A stretch of 64,000 nt of DNA from Lactobacillus kimbladii (GTDB lineage: Bacteria > Bacillota > Bacilli > Lactobacillales > Lactobacillaceae), in NCBI RefSeq assembly GCF_014323605.1, contig NZ_SCMB01000001.1:124001-188000 (forward strand). Direction: 5' to 3'. How positions within the stretch are numbered: the first letter of the stretch is position 1; each line of letters begins with the position of its first letter. Shown here one piece after another: positions 10,943 to 19,867 of this stretch. The notes beneath the pieces were generated by a model that saw nothing but the letters and a program-made list of their open reading frames with translations, did no database searches and was not told where the DNA came from. The position numbers were made by a program, and so were the translations under genes.

Positions 10943-12199
10943 TTAAATGTCTTCGTACAAAAAGTAATTCGTATCATTTGAACTGACCAACTGATTAGAA
11001 TACGTTTTTTCAATAAAAACGACTTTATCACCAACATAAATAGTTAAGCAATAGGGGCGCAATATATTTGGAATACTACTTTGAGCAAATTTCTTCTTAC
11101 TCTTTGTATGATTGCCATTTTTCAGTAACAATTTCGTCCCAGGTTTGATTGGACCTACCCTAATTTGTTTTTGATTTTCTGCAACAAATTGGCCAATTAA
11201 TTTTTGGGATTTTTCTGGCTTTAGTGAAATCAAAAATTTACGATTATTAAAAGAAAACTTTTGACCCACATCGACTTTTTGGAATATTGGTAAAGAAGGT
11301 AATTCATTAAAAAGATAAAAAAAGCCTTGATACACAACTAAAGTGAAATTGGCTAAATTCTTATTAACGCGCTCATGCCATTTATGCCAAATAAAGTTCT
11401 GCCAAAAAGCACATTTCTCATCACTGGTCAAACCTTCTAATGTGCTTATATGCAAACGGTAAGCTATACCTAAAAATGGTTCCGGTTGCTTTAACTGAGC
11501 AAAACTGTTATTTGCTATTGCAGTTAACAAACTAACTTGTTCGCTAAACCTAAGAGCATTTTGACCTACTTGCTTGTTTTCTTTTTTGAGCAAAGGAATT
11601 ACATGGTGGCGCAGCTTATTTCGCAGAGTGTCATCTTCGTTGTTAGTCTTGTCAATCACGTAAGATATTTGTCGTTTCTGGTCGTATAACAATAAGTCCT
11701 CTTTTTTCTCACTTAAAAGTGGCCTTAATAAAGTCATGCCTTGAACTTTGCCAACTGCCCTTAAACTATTCATTTCGTTAGGATTACCAGAGCGTATAAA
11801 CTTGAGCAAAATATTCTCAAGCAAATCATCCATATGATGTGCTGTTAATAAGTAATCGCCCTGATGTTGCTGCATCACTTTTACCAAAAAATTATAGCGG
11901 TACTTTCTGGCAGCAGCTTCTATCCCAGTAGCAGGATGTAAATTTTGAGGCCAAATTCCGTTAACTGACTGAATGCCTTTATTCACGCAGTACACAGAGA
12001 TCACTTTTTCCTCTTCCAAAGAATCTGGTCTGAGCTGGTGGTCTAAATGGGCTGATATCAACTTAAAATGATATCGTTTCTTTATTTGATAAAGCAGATC
12101 GAGTAAAGCCAAAGAATCTGGTCCTCCACTAACTGCAACAACAAGGGTTTTACCGGTTAATGGCAAATGATTTTCTTTAAAAAAGTTATCAATTTGCAT
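10943..12199 (-). CDS. tilS: tRNA(Ile)-lysidine synthetase
   Basis: Modifies C34 of tRNA-Ile(CAU) to lysidine, which changes both codon reading and charging from Met to Ile; essential in most bacteria. The 418-residue protein has the N-type ATP pyrophosphatase P-loop SGGPDS (24-29), LTAHHMDDLLENILL and the family C-terminal substrate-binding region. ATG at 12199 overlaps the end of the S1-domain gene by 11 bases, so translation is probably coupled. It is the usual third member of the divIC-S1-tilS cluster. Confidence 0.95.
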   Translation of the reverse strand: MQIDNFFKENHLPLTGKTLVVAVSGGPDSLALLDLLYQIKKRYHFKLISAHLDHQLRPDSLEEEKVISVYCVNKGIQSVNGIWPQNLHPATGIEAAARKYRYNFLVKVMQQHQGDYLLTAHHMDDLLENILLKFIRSGNPNEMNSLRAVGKVQGMTLLRPLLSEKKEDLLLYDQKRQISYVIDKTNNEDDTLRNKLRHHVIPLLKKENKQVGQNALRFSEQVSLLTAIANNSFAQLKQPEPFLGIAYRLHISTLEGLTSDEKCAFWQNFIWHKWHERVNKNLANFTLVVYQGFFYLFNELPSLPIFQKVDVGQKFSFNNRKFLISLKPEKSQKLIGQFVAENQKQIRVGPIKPGTKLLLKNGNHTKSKKKFAQSSIPNILRPYCLTIYVGDKVVFIEKTYSNQLVSSNDTNYFLYEDI

Positions 12200-12554
12200 A
12201 ACTAATCAAATCTTTTTCTAATTTTTTGATTTCTTTTTTAGCATCAGATACTGTTGTAGACAATACTCTGGTAAAATCAGCTTTTTTAGTGTCTGAAAAA
12301 GAATTAGTATGATCAATTAAATCGGGATCATTAACTCTCATTTTAGAGAGTCCAATTTTACCTTTATAGTTATGAATAATTACTAGTCGTATCTGTTCAC
12401 CAATATGATAATTATTCTTTTCACGCAGCCAATTATTGCCAAAATCACTATGGTGAACTAACCCCGTCTTATGATGAGAAAGCGTAACAAAAATGCCTAA
12501 GTCATTAATGTTATTAATAGTTCCTGTCACTCTCTGTCCAACTTGGTATTTCAT
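12189..12554 (-). CDS. S1 RNA-binding domain protein (YabR-like)
   Basis: A 121-residue cytoplasmic protein. An S1/OB-fold fills the first ~75 residues (VGQRVTGTINNINDLGIFVTL, then HHKTGLVHHSDFGNNW and KIGLSKMRV), followed by a charged C-terminal helix. The S1 fold predicts RNA binding. The role of YabR-type proteins is not settled. Its ATG shares one base with the stop codon of divIC (TAATG), and its end overlaps tilS, so the three genes form a tightly coupled unit. Confidence 0.88.
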   Translation of the reverse strand: MKYQVGQRVTGTINNINDLGIFVTLSHHKTGLVHHSDFGNNWLREKNNYHIGEQIRLVIIHNYKGKIGLSKMRVNDPDLIDHTNSFSDTKKADFTRVLSTTVSDAKKEIKKLEKDLISYAN

Positions 12555-12928
12555 TAATTATTATTTTTTCCTTCAGGTAAATTGTAAATTGTTTCGTTTG
12601 GTTTAGAATACAAAAACTTGAACCGCACTAGTTTAGCCACGTAATCAGGATCTTTCAAATCGTTTCTTTTTGTTATCAAAACCTGCTTTTGATTGTTTAT
12701 TTTTTTAAGAGCCTTTTTAGAAGTTTGTACTTGACTATTAATATGCTCAGTTTGAGCATGAGTAACTCCAATTTGTACTCCTAAAAATGCGAAAATAGCT
12801 ACAAAAACTGCGATAATACGATTTCGCCTAACACGATGTACTTCTTTTTCTCTTTTTTCCTGTTTACGTTTCAGACGAGCAACCTGCTCTTCTGGACTAA
12901 GTGAATTATATATCCGTGGACCGTTCAT
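12554..12928 (-). CDS. divIC: Septum formation initiator DivIC (FtsB/DivIC family)
   Basis: A bitopic divisome protein that works with FtsL and DivIB. The ATG at 12928 (MNGPRIYNS) has GAGGT seven bases upstream; the frame is open further upstream but lacks a start signal. The 124-residue protein has a basic cytoplasmic N-terminus (KRKQEKREKEVHRVRRNR), a single membrane segment (IIAVFVAIFAFLGVQIGV), a coiled-coil region (QVQTSKKALKKINNQKQ) and the family C-terminal segment DPDYVAKLVRFKFLYSKPNE. Followed by the S1-domain gene with a one-base overlap. Confidence 0.93.
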   Translation of the reverse strand: MNGPRIYNSLSPEEQVARLKRKQEKREKEVHRVRRNRIIAVFVAIFAFLGVQIGVTHAQTEHINSQVQTSKKALKKINNQKQVLITKRNDLKDPDYVAKLVRFKFLYSKPNETIYNLPEGKNNN

Positions 12929-13005
12929 AATTTTGACCTCTATTACCAAAACAAATGCTATTTTAATTATAACAAGACCACTTATAAATGTCATTAAAGA
13001 TAAAA

Positions 13006-13248
13006 CTAATTTATCAATTCGTATAGTTCACTTGCTTCGGCTTTTTTCGTAGTTTCTTTAATAGCGCAGACTTTTGCTTTGACTTCTTTCGAGCCATATC
13101 CAACTTCAATAATATCTCCAATTTTAACATCGTAGCTGGATTTTACTACATGGTCATTTACCTTGATTCGACCTTGATCTGCCATTTCTTTAGCTATTGG
13201 ACGCCTTTTAACTAATCTTGAAACTTTTAAAAATTTATCAATTCTCAT
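13006..13248 (-). CDS. S4 RNA-binding domain protein (RqcP/YabO type)
   Basis: An 80-residue protein made of one S4 domain (MRIDKFLKVSRLVKRRPIAKE, then GRIKVNDHV). In Bacillus the orthologue RqcP (YabO) acts in ribosome-associated quality control, stabilising the peptidyl-tRNA during alanine tailing. The position next to divIC and mfd matches YabO. The ATG at 13248 follows GGAG with a six-base gap. The start lies 11 bases after mfd, so it is likely in the same transcript. Confidence 0.88.
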   Translation of the reverse strand: MRIDKFLKVSRLVKRRPIAKEMADQGRIKVNDHVVKSSYDVKIGDIIEVGYGSKEVKAKVCAIKETTKKAEASELYELIN

Positions 13249-13258
13249 TTCTTTCTCC

Positions 13259-16200
13259 TTATTTTTGTATGATATCACTGACTGCTGACATAAATGTTAC
13301 TAAATTAGCAAATAGTTGCCGGTGATTTATGTTTTCGGGTAATTCCAGCAATACAACTATTCTCTTAACTGGAGAGAGACTGATTTTAACCTTATATGAT
13401 ACATGTTCTAGAGCTTTGAAAATATTTGGTCCCTGCAATTCACTAGATGCTTCTTTAGCAAACTCAACTTTTACTTCATGATCATTAACTTTAGTAATGT
13501 TGCGTGCTTGAGCCAAATCTGCTTCAGCCTTTAGCTGTGAAACAGCTAGCAGATTTTCTACCGGCTCAGGATAATTGCCAAAACGATCAATTAATTCATC
13601 TTGAATTTGTTCAATATCATCTGTACCAGCCGTTTTGATCTTTTTATAAAACTCTATTTTTTCCTCCTGGTCGCTAATGTAGTCATCAGGAATATATGCT
13701 TCGAGTCCTAAATTGATTTCAGCATTACTCTTTTTGACTTTCTTTTTACTTTTACGGTTTTTAATTGCATCAGACAGCATTTGAGAATACAAATCGTAAC
13801 CTACGCTGTCAATAAAGCCATGCTGCTGTGCTCCCAACATATTGCCAGCTCCACGGATTGATAAATCTCGCATGGCAATTTTAAAACCAGAACCCAGTTC
13901 AGTAAAATCGCGAATAGCATCCAACCTTTTTTCACCGACCTCAGTTAAAACTTTATTAGGTTGGTATAAAAAATAAGCATATGCTAAACGAGCACTGCGT
14001 CCGATTCTGCCACGTAATTGATACAGCTGACTTAAACCATAGTGATCTGCATTTTCAATCAACATAGTATTGACATTAGGCATATCAATACCAGTTTCGA
14101 TGATTGTTGTGGTAACTAAAATATCAAATTCTCTGTTTAAAAACCGATACAGAATATCTTCCATTTGATTTTTGCTCATACGGCCGTGGACACTAACAAT
14201 TCTAGCACTTGGCATTAGATTCTCTAATTCTGTTACTACGTCATCGATGTCACCGATATGGTTATGCAGGTAAAAAACTTGACCACCGCGCGCAATTTCC
14301 CTCATACAAGCTTCCTTAATTACACTCGGTATTTGTTCCATCACGTAGGTTTGAATAGGATAACGATTAGATGGTGGGGTTTCCATGACTGACAAGTCTC
14401 GTACGCCAATCATTGACATGTGCAAAGTCCGTGGAATTGGTGTTGCAGTCAAGGTTAAAACATCAATATTTGCTTTCAGTTCTTTTAGCCTTTCTTTATG
14501 CTTCACGCCAAATCTTTGTTCTTCATCAACAATGAGCAAGCCTAAATCTTTGAATTTTACATCTTTTGAAAGCAAACGGTGCGTACCTACCACTAAGTCA
14601 ATCTTGCCTTCTTTCAAGTCTTCCGTTATCTTTTTAGCTTCAGTAGGGGTTTGAAAACGGGAAAGTACAGCATAATTAACGGGAAAATTTTTAAACCTGT
14701 CCTGAATCGTTTCATAATGCTGTTGCGCCAAGATTGTTGTAGGTACTAAAAAAGCCACTTGCTTGTTATCTTCTATTGCCTTAAACGCTGCTCTTAAAGC
14801 AACTTCTGTTTTTCCAAAGCCTACATCCCCCACAAGCAAACGATCCATCGGTTTTTCCTGCTCCATGTCGTGCTTAATTTCTTTAATTGAGCGCAGCTGA
14901 TCAGGCGTTTCAACATAAGGAAAAGCATCTTCAAATTGTCGCTGCAGGTCATCGTCCTTTGAAAAAGCAAACCCCTTTTCTGATTCTCTTTTTGCATACA
15001 AATCAATTAGTTCATCGGCTATATCTTCAACTTTAGATTGTACCCTGCTTTTTGTCTTGGCCCACTCACTACCACCAAGTTTATTGACGTGTGGCCTCTT
15101 GCCCTCTGAAGAAACATACTTTTGCACCAGTTTTAGCTGATCTGCTGGAACAAATAACTGATCACCATGCTGGTAAGTAATGGTAATATAATCTCTTTTT
15201 ACACCATTGTTTTCTAACGTTTTTATTCCTTCAAAGCGTCCAATTCCGTGATTAACATGAACAACATAATCTCCTGGCTTTAGTTCAGTGTAACTCCGCA
15301 ATCTTTGAGCATTCTCCATAGTTTTAATTCGTCGACTATGGTGAGATACCTTATTAAAAAGTTCTCGCTCAGTTAAATAAACTAGATTATTATTAGGCAA
15401 ACTAAAGCCACTGGCAAAACCGCCAACGCAAATTTGAGTTTGATTTTCCATTAAGTCGTTTGACTGTACAACAGGGACATCCATGCCGAACTCAGCCATT
15501 GTTTGACTAATTTGTTTAGCCCTTTTGTTGTTATCGGCCTGTAAAATAACTGTCTGACTTTTTTTCTGATATGACTCTATTTCAGACTTGATCAAAGGCA
15601 TTTGGCTGAAAAATTGCTGAGGCTCTCTAGTCTGCCAATCAAATAACTGTCCTAGTTTTATACGGCCGATACTGCGCTGAAATAATGAAAAATAAATATG
15701 ATTATGTTTGTCTTGTGACCAATTTTTATGAAAGTCACTGCGCAATTCTTGTCCCGGGATCATTGCTCCAGTTTTCAATTCATCGTCAATGAAACCTGCG
15801 TTTTGTTCATCGACAGACTTAACAGACTGCTCAATTAAAGGCCAGTCATCCAGCATTACTACTCCTGAATCTGACAAATAATCTAATAAATTTTTAGGTT
15901 CAGCTATTAAAAAATCTGCCAAAAAAGCGTAATTTTGCGGTAAAGACCCATTCTCCAAATCATCTAGGGATTCTGCAAAATGATTATTAACATCTTTTTC
16001 AGGTGCAGGAGAATCTGCTATAGCTTTTCTTATCTTTTTTGCTGCTTGTTTAAAATTATTAGCTGAAAAAACTCGATCTTGGGCGGCAGTTACAACTAAT
16101 TGGTCAATTTGTTTTTGACTACGTTGACTAGCTAGATCAAATTCCTTAATGGTATCAATTTCGTCACCAAAAAATTCAACTCTAACTGGATTTTCTCTAT

Positions 16201-16753
16201 CAAGAGGATAAATGTCTAAAATGTCTCCTCTTAACGCAAACTCTCCTGGTTTAGCGACCAGATTTTCGCGTTGAAACCCCACTTGCATAAGCCAGCTGGT
16301 CAGTTCAGCCAGGTCATATTCATTCTCTGGAGCGAATTTGCGTCTTGCTGCCTCATATTTTTCCGGAGCAGACAACTTGTATTGCAATGCTTGTGGCGTA
16401 GCAACAACAATGCCCGGTTTTTGACTTAGTAAAAAATTAAGTGCTTGAATGCGGCTGCTTAATTCGTCAGGTGAAGTGACAGCAGTTTGAGTTGCAATTG
16501 ATGCGTCAATCGGAAAAATTTGTACACTCTCCTCAGGCATAAGAGCATCTAATTCACTGTAAATTTTTTGCGCTTTATTTTCGTTTTCCTCCAGCAAAAT
16601 TAACGGCTTACTCAAAGTCTTTACTATTTGGCATAAGAGCAGGTCAAAAGCACCGGCATTTGCTCCGGTGATTAAAGAATTTTTTACTTTGCTAATATTG
16701 GAAATAAAATTTATCAGATCATGATCTTTTTCTATAATATTTGTTAAACGCAT
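13259..16753 (-). CDS. mfd: Transcription-repair coupling factor Mfd
   Basis: Removes RNA polymerase stalled at DNA lesions and recruits UvrA. The 1164-residue protein has all expected parts: UvrB-like N-terminal domain (ITGANAGAFDLLL; TSPDELSSRIQAL), the RNA polymerase-interacting domain (LKPGDYVVHVNHGIGRFEGIKTL), and SF2 translocase motifs (Walker A GDVGFGKTEVA, DEEQRFGVKHKERLK, TATPIPRTL, QLRGRIGRSARLAYAY). The C-terminal TRCF domain is present (PDDYISDQEEKIEFYKKI). It starts three bases after pth. Confidence 0.98.
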   Translation of the reverse strand: MRLTNIIEKDHDLINFISNISKVKNSLITGANAGAFDLLLCQIVKTLSKPLILLEENENKAQKIYSELDALMPEESVQIFPIDASIATQTAVTSPDELSSRIQALNFLLSQKPGIVVATPQALQYKLSAPEKYEAARRKFAPENEYDLAELTSWLMQVGFQRENLVAKPGEFALRGDILDIYPLDRENPVRVEFFGDEIDTIKEFDLASQRSQKQIDQLVVTAAQDRVFSANNFKQAAKKIRKAIADSPAPEKDVNNHFAESLDDLENGSLPQNYAFLADFLIAEPKNLLDYLSDSGVVMLDDWPLIEQSVKSVDEQNAGFIDDELKTGAMIPGQELRSDFHKNWSQDKHNHIYFSLFQRSIGRIKLGQLFDWQTREPQQFFSQMPLIKSEIESYQKKSQTVILQADNNKRAKQISQTMAEFGMDVPVVQSNDLMENQTQICVGGFASGFSLPNNNLVYLTERELFNKVSHHSRRIKTMENAQRLRSYTELKPGDYVVHVNHGIGRFEGIKTLENNGVKRDYITITYQHGDQLFVPADQLKLVQKYVSSEGKRPHVNKLGGSEWAKTKSRVQSKVEDIADELIDLYAKRESEKGFAFSKDDDLQRQFEDAFPYVETPDQLRSIKEIKHDMEQEKPMDRLLVGDVGFGKTEVALRAAFKAIEDNKQVAFLVPTTILAQQHYETIQDRFKNFPVNYAVLSRFQTPTEAKKITEDLKEGKIDLVVGTHRLLSKDVKFKDLGLLIVDEEQRFGVKHKERLKELKANIDVLTLTATPIPRTLHMSMIGVRDLSVMETPPSNRYPIQTYVMEQIPSVIKEACMREIARGGQVFYLHNHIGDIDDVVTELENLMPSARIVSVHGRMSKNQMEDILYRFLNREFDILVTTTIIETGIDMPNVNTMLIENADHYGLSQLYQLRGRIGRSARLAYAYFLYQPNKVLTEVGEKRLDAIRDFTELGSGFKIAMRDLSIRGAGNMLGAQQHGFIDSVGYDLYSQMLSDAIKNRKSKKKVKKSNAEINLGLEAYIPDDYISDQEEKIEFYKKIKTAGTDDIEQIQDELIDRFGNYPEPVENLLAVSQLKAEADLAQARNITKVNDHEVKVEFAKEASSELQGPNIFKALEHVSYKVKISLSPVKRIVVLLELPENINHRQLFANLVTFMSAVSDIIQK

Positions 16754-16755
16754 CT

Positions 16756-17322
16756 TTAATTATATTTGTTCATTAAATACTGTGAGCTTTTTCCAGCAAT
16801 AAAGTCAGCTATAACTTTACTTGCAGTCATAAAAGCTTCATCCATCAACTTTTTTTGCTCAGTATTAAATTGTGATAAAACCCATGAAACGACGCTGGCT
16901 TCTGTAACATTATTTGGATGTCTAATACCAATTTTCAGCCTGTTAAAGTCGTTAGTGCCCAGATCACGTATAATACTTTTAATACCATTATGACCCCCAG
17001 ATTTGCCATTTGCACGGATGCGGATTTTCCCTAAAGGCATGTCCATATCATCATGAATAATCAAAATATCCTGTGGATCTACTTTAAAAAAGCGGGCAAA
17101 TTGCGCAACAGATCTTCCTGAATCATTCATAAAAGTTTGTGGTTCCAGCAAGATAACATCAGCGCCAGCGATCTTTTGCTTCGTATACTTTCCTTCGAAC
17201 TTTTCTCTTTCAATGCTTAAGTTATTTTCTTGTAAATAATGGTCTAAGGCCATAAAACCGGTGTTATGTTTTGTTCCATCATATTTTTTACCTGGATTGC
17301 CTAGTCCTGCTATAATTTTCAT
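16756..17322 (-). CDS. pth: Peptidyl-tRNA hydrolase
   Basis: Recycles tRNA by cleaving peptidyl-tRNA released from ribosomes. The 188-residue length is usual. Catalytic features are present: GLGNPGKKYDGTKHNTGF with Asn9 and the catalytic His19, LLEPQTFMNDSGRSV, and HDDMDMPLGKIRIR, followed by GGHNGIKSI. Normal pth-mfd order. It is transcribed divergently from the CBS-ACT gene. Confidence 0.97.
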   Translation of the reverse strand: MKIIAGLGNPGKKYDGTKHNTGFMALDHYLQENNLSIEREKFEGKYTKQKIAGADVILLEPQTFMNDSGRSVAQFARFFKVDPQDILIIHDDMDMPLGKIRIRANGKSGGHNGIKSIIRDLGTNDFNRLKIGIRHPNNVTEASVVSWVLSQFNTEQKKLMDEAFMTASKVIADFIAGKSSQYLMNKYN

Positions 17323-17502
17323 CTAATTTCCCCTTATTTTTTATCGTAATAATGATAGCACAATCAACAGATTTAATTTTTTCAAAGACTATTACACTTT
17401 GATTTCATTAACTAATTTAGCTTTTTAAATTGTACCGCAAGTGCTAAAATCTATCTGAATAGTTATTTTCCTTTCATATTTATTTAATCCCTGATTTGTT
17501 TA

Positions 17503-17511
17503 TGATATAAT
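17503..17511 (+). promoter_or_regulatory. Extended -10 promoter of the CBS-ACT gene
   Basis: TGATATAAT (TGn plus perfect TATAAT at 17506-17511) lies 33 bases before the start codon. The -35 is weak (TTTAAT), which fits an extended -10 promoter. Confidence 0.65.
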
Positions 17512-17544
17512 TGTTGGGATTATTTTTACAACGGAGGCAGTTTC

Positions 17545-18252
17545 ATGCTTATCAAATCTTTAGTTAGAAAAAAAGATTATTTAACTACAGTTAACGAACA
17601 CGCTACGCTTGAAGAAGCATTAAAAATTCTGGAGGATTCTGGGTTTAGATGTGTACCGATTTTAGATGATACCGGCACTATTTTCCGCGGTAATATTTAT
17701 AAAATGCACATTTACCGCCATAAATCTCAAGGTAAGGACATGAGCCTGCCAGTTACGTATTTATTAAAAAATGCTACGAAAACTATCAAGGTTAATTCAC
17801 CATTTTTTAAAGTTTTCTTCACAATTAAGGATTTACCTTACATTTCGGTTTTAGATGAAGAAAATAAATTTTATGGCATTCTAACTCACTCGAAATTACT
17901 TGGTATGTTATCAGAGGCTTGGAACATAAAAACAGGGTCCTACGTACTTACTGTTTTAACTGATGATTCACAAGGAAATCTGGCAAAGATGACTAAAATC
18001 ATCAGTAAGTTTTGTGCCATAGCTGGTGTAATGAGTCTTGACGCATCTACAGCTGGTGAAACAAACAATGCTGTGAGACGTATCTTGTTTACATTACCGG
18101 CAGGACTTACTGAAGATACCTTAAAAGAAATTGTTAGGCGGCTTGAACGTAAAAGTTATGTAGTTGCTGAAATTGAGGATCTTCAAGCTGGAATGACACT
18201 GATGAGCGATGAAAATCCTGGTGTTTATATCAATCAAGAAGATAACAATTAA
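17545..18252 (+). CDS. CBS-ACT domain protein, probable c-di-AMP-binding CbpA type
   Basis: A 235-residue cytoplasmic protein. Two CBS motifs fill the first ~130 residues (YLTTVNEHATLEEALKILEDS; YISVLDEENKFYGILTHSKLL). An ACT-like domain follows (YVLTVLTDDSQGNLAKMTKI...) and a short acidic tail. Proteins of this layout in lactobacilli and Listeria include the c-di-AMP receptor CbpA. Nucleotide binding is inferred from family resemblance, not from residues checked here. ATG start with a good GGAGG seven bases upstream and its own promoter. Monocistronic, closed by a bidirectional terminator shared with alr. Confidence 0.8.
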   Translation: MLIKSLVRKKDYLTTVNEHATLEEALKILEDSGFRCVPILDDTGTIFRGNIYKMHIYRHKSQGKDMSLPVTYLLKNATKTIKVNSPFFKVFFTIKDLPYISVLDEENKFYGILTHSKLLGMLSEAWNIKTGSYVLTVLTDDSQGNLAKMTKIISKFCAIAGVMSLDASTAGETNNAVRRILFTLPAGLTEDTLKEIVRRLERKSYVVAEIEDLQAGMTLMSDENPGVYINQEDNN

Positions 18253-18265
18253 ATATCATCATTAT

Positions 18266-18294
18266 AAAAAGCACATCAGCTTGATGTGCTTTTT
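18266..18294. terminator. Bidirectional terminator between the CBS-ACT gene and alr
   Basis: Arms AAAAAGCACATCA and TGATGTGCTTTTT pair perfectly over 13 bases with a 3-base loop. Flanking A and T runs make it work in both directions. Confidence 0.9.
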
Positions 18295-18306
18295 GCTTGC
18301 CTATCA

Positions 18307-19434
18307 TTAATTATAGTATTTCCGCGGCAAACGATCATCCAGTAAACAGGCAACTTCATAATGAATAGTGTCAACATAATCTGCTGCTTTTTTGATACTG
18401 TTTGGTGCATCTGGGTCATTTGAAATCAAAACTACTTTTGTTCCCACAGGCATTTCATAAGGCAATTGCACCATCAGTTGATCCATGCACACTCGACCAA
18501 CTATGGGACAATACTCAGAACCCACCTTAATTTTGAAGCCTTGAAATTTACGAATAAAGCCATCAGCATATCCAACTGGTACTGTACCAATAATTTGATC
18601 CTTATCAGCAATGTATGTAGATCCATAACCCACTCCCTGTCCCTTATGAATGGTATGAACCTGCACCAGCTCACTAACGAAGGACAGTGCCGGTTTTAAT
18701 TTGATTACGGTCTTTAAATCAGGACTTGTCGGATTTGATGAAGGATTTAAGCCATAAATACCAATACCAAAACGCACCAAATCACTGTGAACTTTCTTAT
18801 CAAACACACTGGCTGCAGTGTTATCAACGTGAATCCATCTTGGCTTTAATTTCAACAAACTTTTAAAATGATCAAATCGGTCAACTTGGCTCTGAAAGTA
18901 TGAATCATCGCTGCTGTCTGCAGAAGCAAAATGTGTGAACATCCCTTCAACGTTAAAATTCGGATTATTCAATAAAAAATCGTTTGCAGCAATAAATTCT
19001 TCATCCTCGCTAAAGCCAATGCGTCCCATGCCAGAATCGACCGCCAGATGTATTTTTAATTGCAGATGGTTCTGACTTAGTTCTGGTTCAGCTTCTTGCA
19101 GCCATTTTAAATCAGGAACTGCCAAAGAAATACCATTGACAGCTGCTAGCGAAGCGTACTTTTCAGGAGTCACCCCCAAAACTAAAATTGGCTGGACTAT
19201 CCCAGCTTGTCTTAGTTCTAAGGCTTCATCTAAAATAGCAACGCAAAACCCGCTGACTCCGACTTTGACTGCTTCTCGAGCTATTCGTACTGCCCCATGA
19301 CCATAGGCATTTGCTTTAACTACAGCAAACAACTTTTGTTCAGGTCTTAAATGTTTAATTTCTTCTTTTATATTCTGTCTGATTGCAGCTAAATCAACAT
19401 ATACCGCTGCAGGTCTATGAATTCCAGGAACCAT
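18307..19434 (-). CDS. alr: Alanine racemase
   Basis: PLP-dependent interconversion of L- and D-alanine for peptidoglycan and teichoic acid D-alanylation. The ATG at 19434 ([14 protein letters not shown]) has GGAG seven bases upstream; a slightly longer frame lacks a site. The 375-residue protein has the PLP lysine in [11 protein letters not shown] (Lys40), the GYGSTY catalytic tyrosine on the other domain, and [11 protein letters not shown]. It starts two bases after acpS, as in other Firmicutes. Confidence 0.97.
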   Translation of the reverse strand: MVPGIHRPAAVYVDLAAIRQNIKEEIKHLRPEQKLFAVVKANAYGHGAVRIAREAVKVGVSGFCVAILDEALELRQAGIVQPILVLGVTPEKYASLAAVNGISLAVPDLKWLQEAEPELSQNHLQLKIHLAVDSGMGRIGFSEDEEFIAANDFLLNNPNFNVEGMFTHFASADSSDDSYFQSQVDRFDHFKSLLKLKPRWIHVDNTAASVFDKKVHSDLVRFGIGIYGLNPSSNPTSPDLKTVIKLKPALSFVSELVQVHTIHKGQGVGYGSTYIADKDQIIGTVPVGYADGFIRKFQGFKIKVGSEYCPIVGRVCMDQLMVQLPYEMPVGTKVVLISNDPDAPNSIKKAADYVDTIHYEVACLLDDRLPRKYYN

Positions 19435-19435
19435 T

Positions 19436-19789
19436 TTATTTCTCCAAAACAATTAATGTAACTATTTCATGTCTATCATGAGTAATACTGGGGAAAATCT
19501 TGCCGTTAAACTTAGTCGATGTTGTTATGGGGTGCCCTAATTCATCCCACAATGTTTCTATATCTTGCAAGCCTATACCTTTGCCGAAACCTGTTCCAAT
19601 AGCTTTGACAAAGGATTCCTTGATAGAAAAGCGACCTCCCAAATATTCGGCTTTACGTCTGCCTGAGAGTTTTTGGTACTGCTCAAACTCCTTAGGAGTT
19701 AATACTTTACGAGCAAAATTATCTCCTTTAGCAATAATTTTTTCTACACGTCCAACTTCAACAGCATCAATACCGACTCCAACGATCAT
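19436..19789 (-). CDS. acpS: Holo-[acyl-carrier-protein] synthase
   Basis: Transfers phosphopantetheine from CoA to ACP. The 117-residue protein has the family motifs [13 protein letters not shown] (metal-binding Asp8), [14 protein letters not shown] and SITHDRHE. The cluster murF-cshA-acpS-alr is standard in lactobacilli. ATG start with AGAGGAAAAC-type Shine-Dalgarno. Confidence 0.96.
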   Translation of the reverse strand: MIVGVGIDAVEVGRVEKIIAKGDNFARKVLTPKEFEQYQKLSGRRKAEYLGGRFSIKESFVKAIGTGFGKGIGLQDIETLWDELGHPITTSTKFNGKIFPSITHDRHEIVTLIVLEK

Positions 19790-19820
19790 TTTGTTTTCCT
19801 CTTAATATCAAAAATATAAT

Positions 19821-19860
19821 ACTAAAAAAGAGTTGTAAATTGCCACAACTCTTTTTTAGT
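19821..19860. terminator. Terminator between cshA and acpS
   Basis: 16-base perfect arms (19821-19836 and 19845-19860) with an 8-base loop, including flanking A/T runs that give a T tract in either direction. Confidence 0.9.
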
Positions 19861-19867
19861 AAAAACG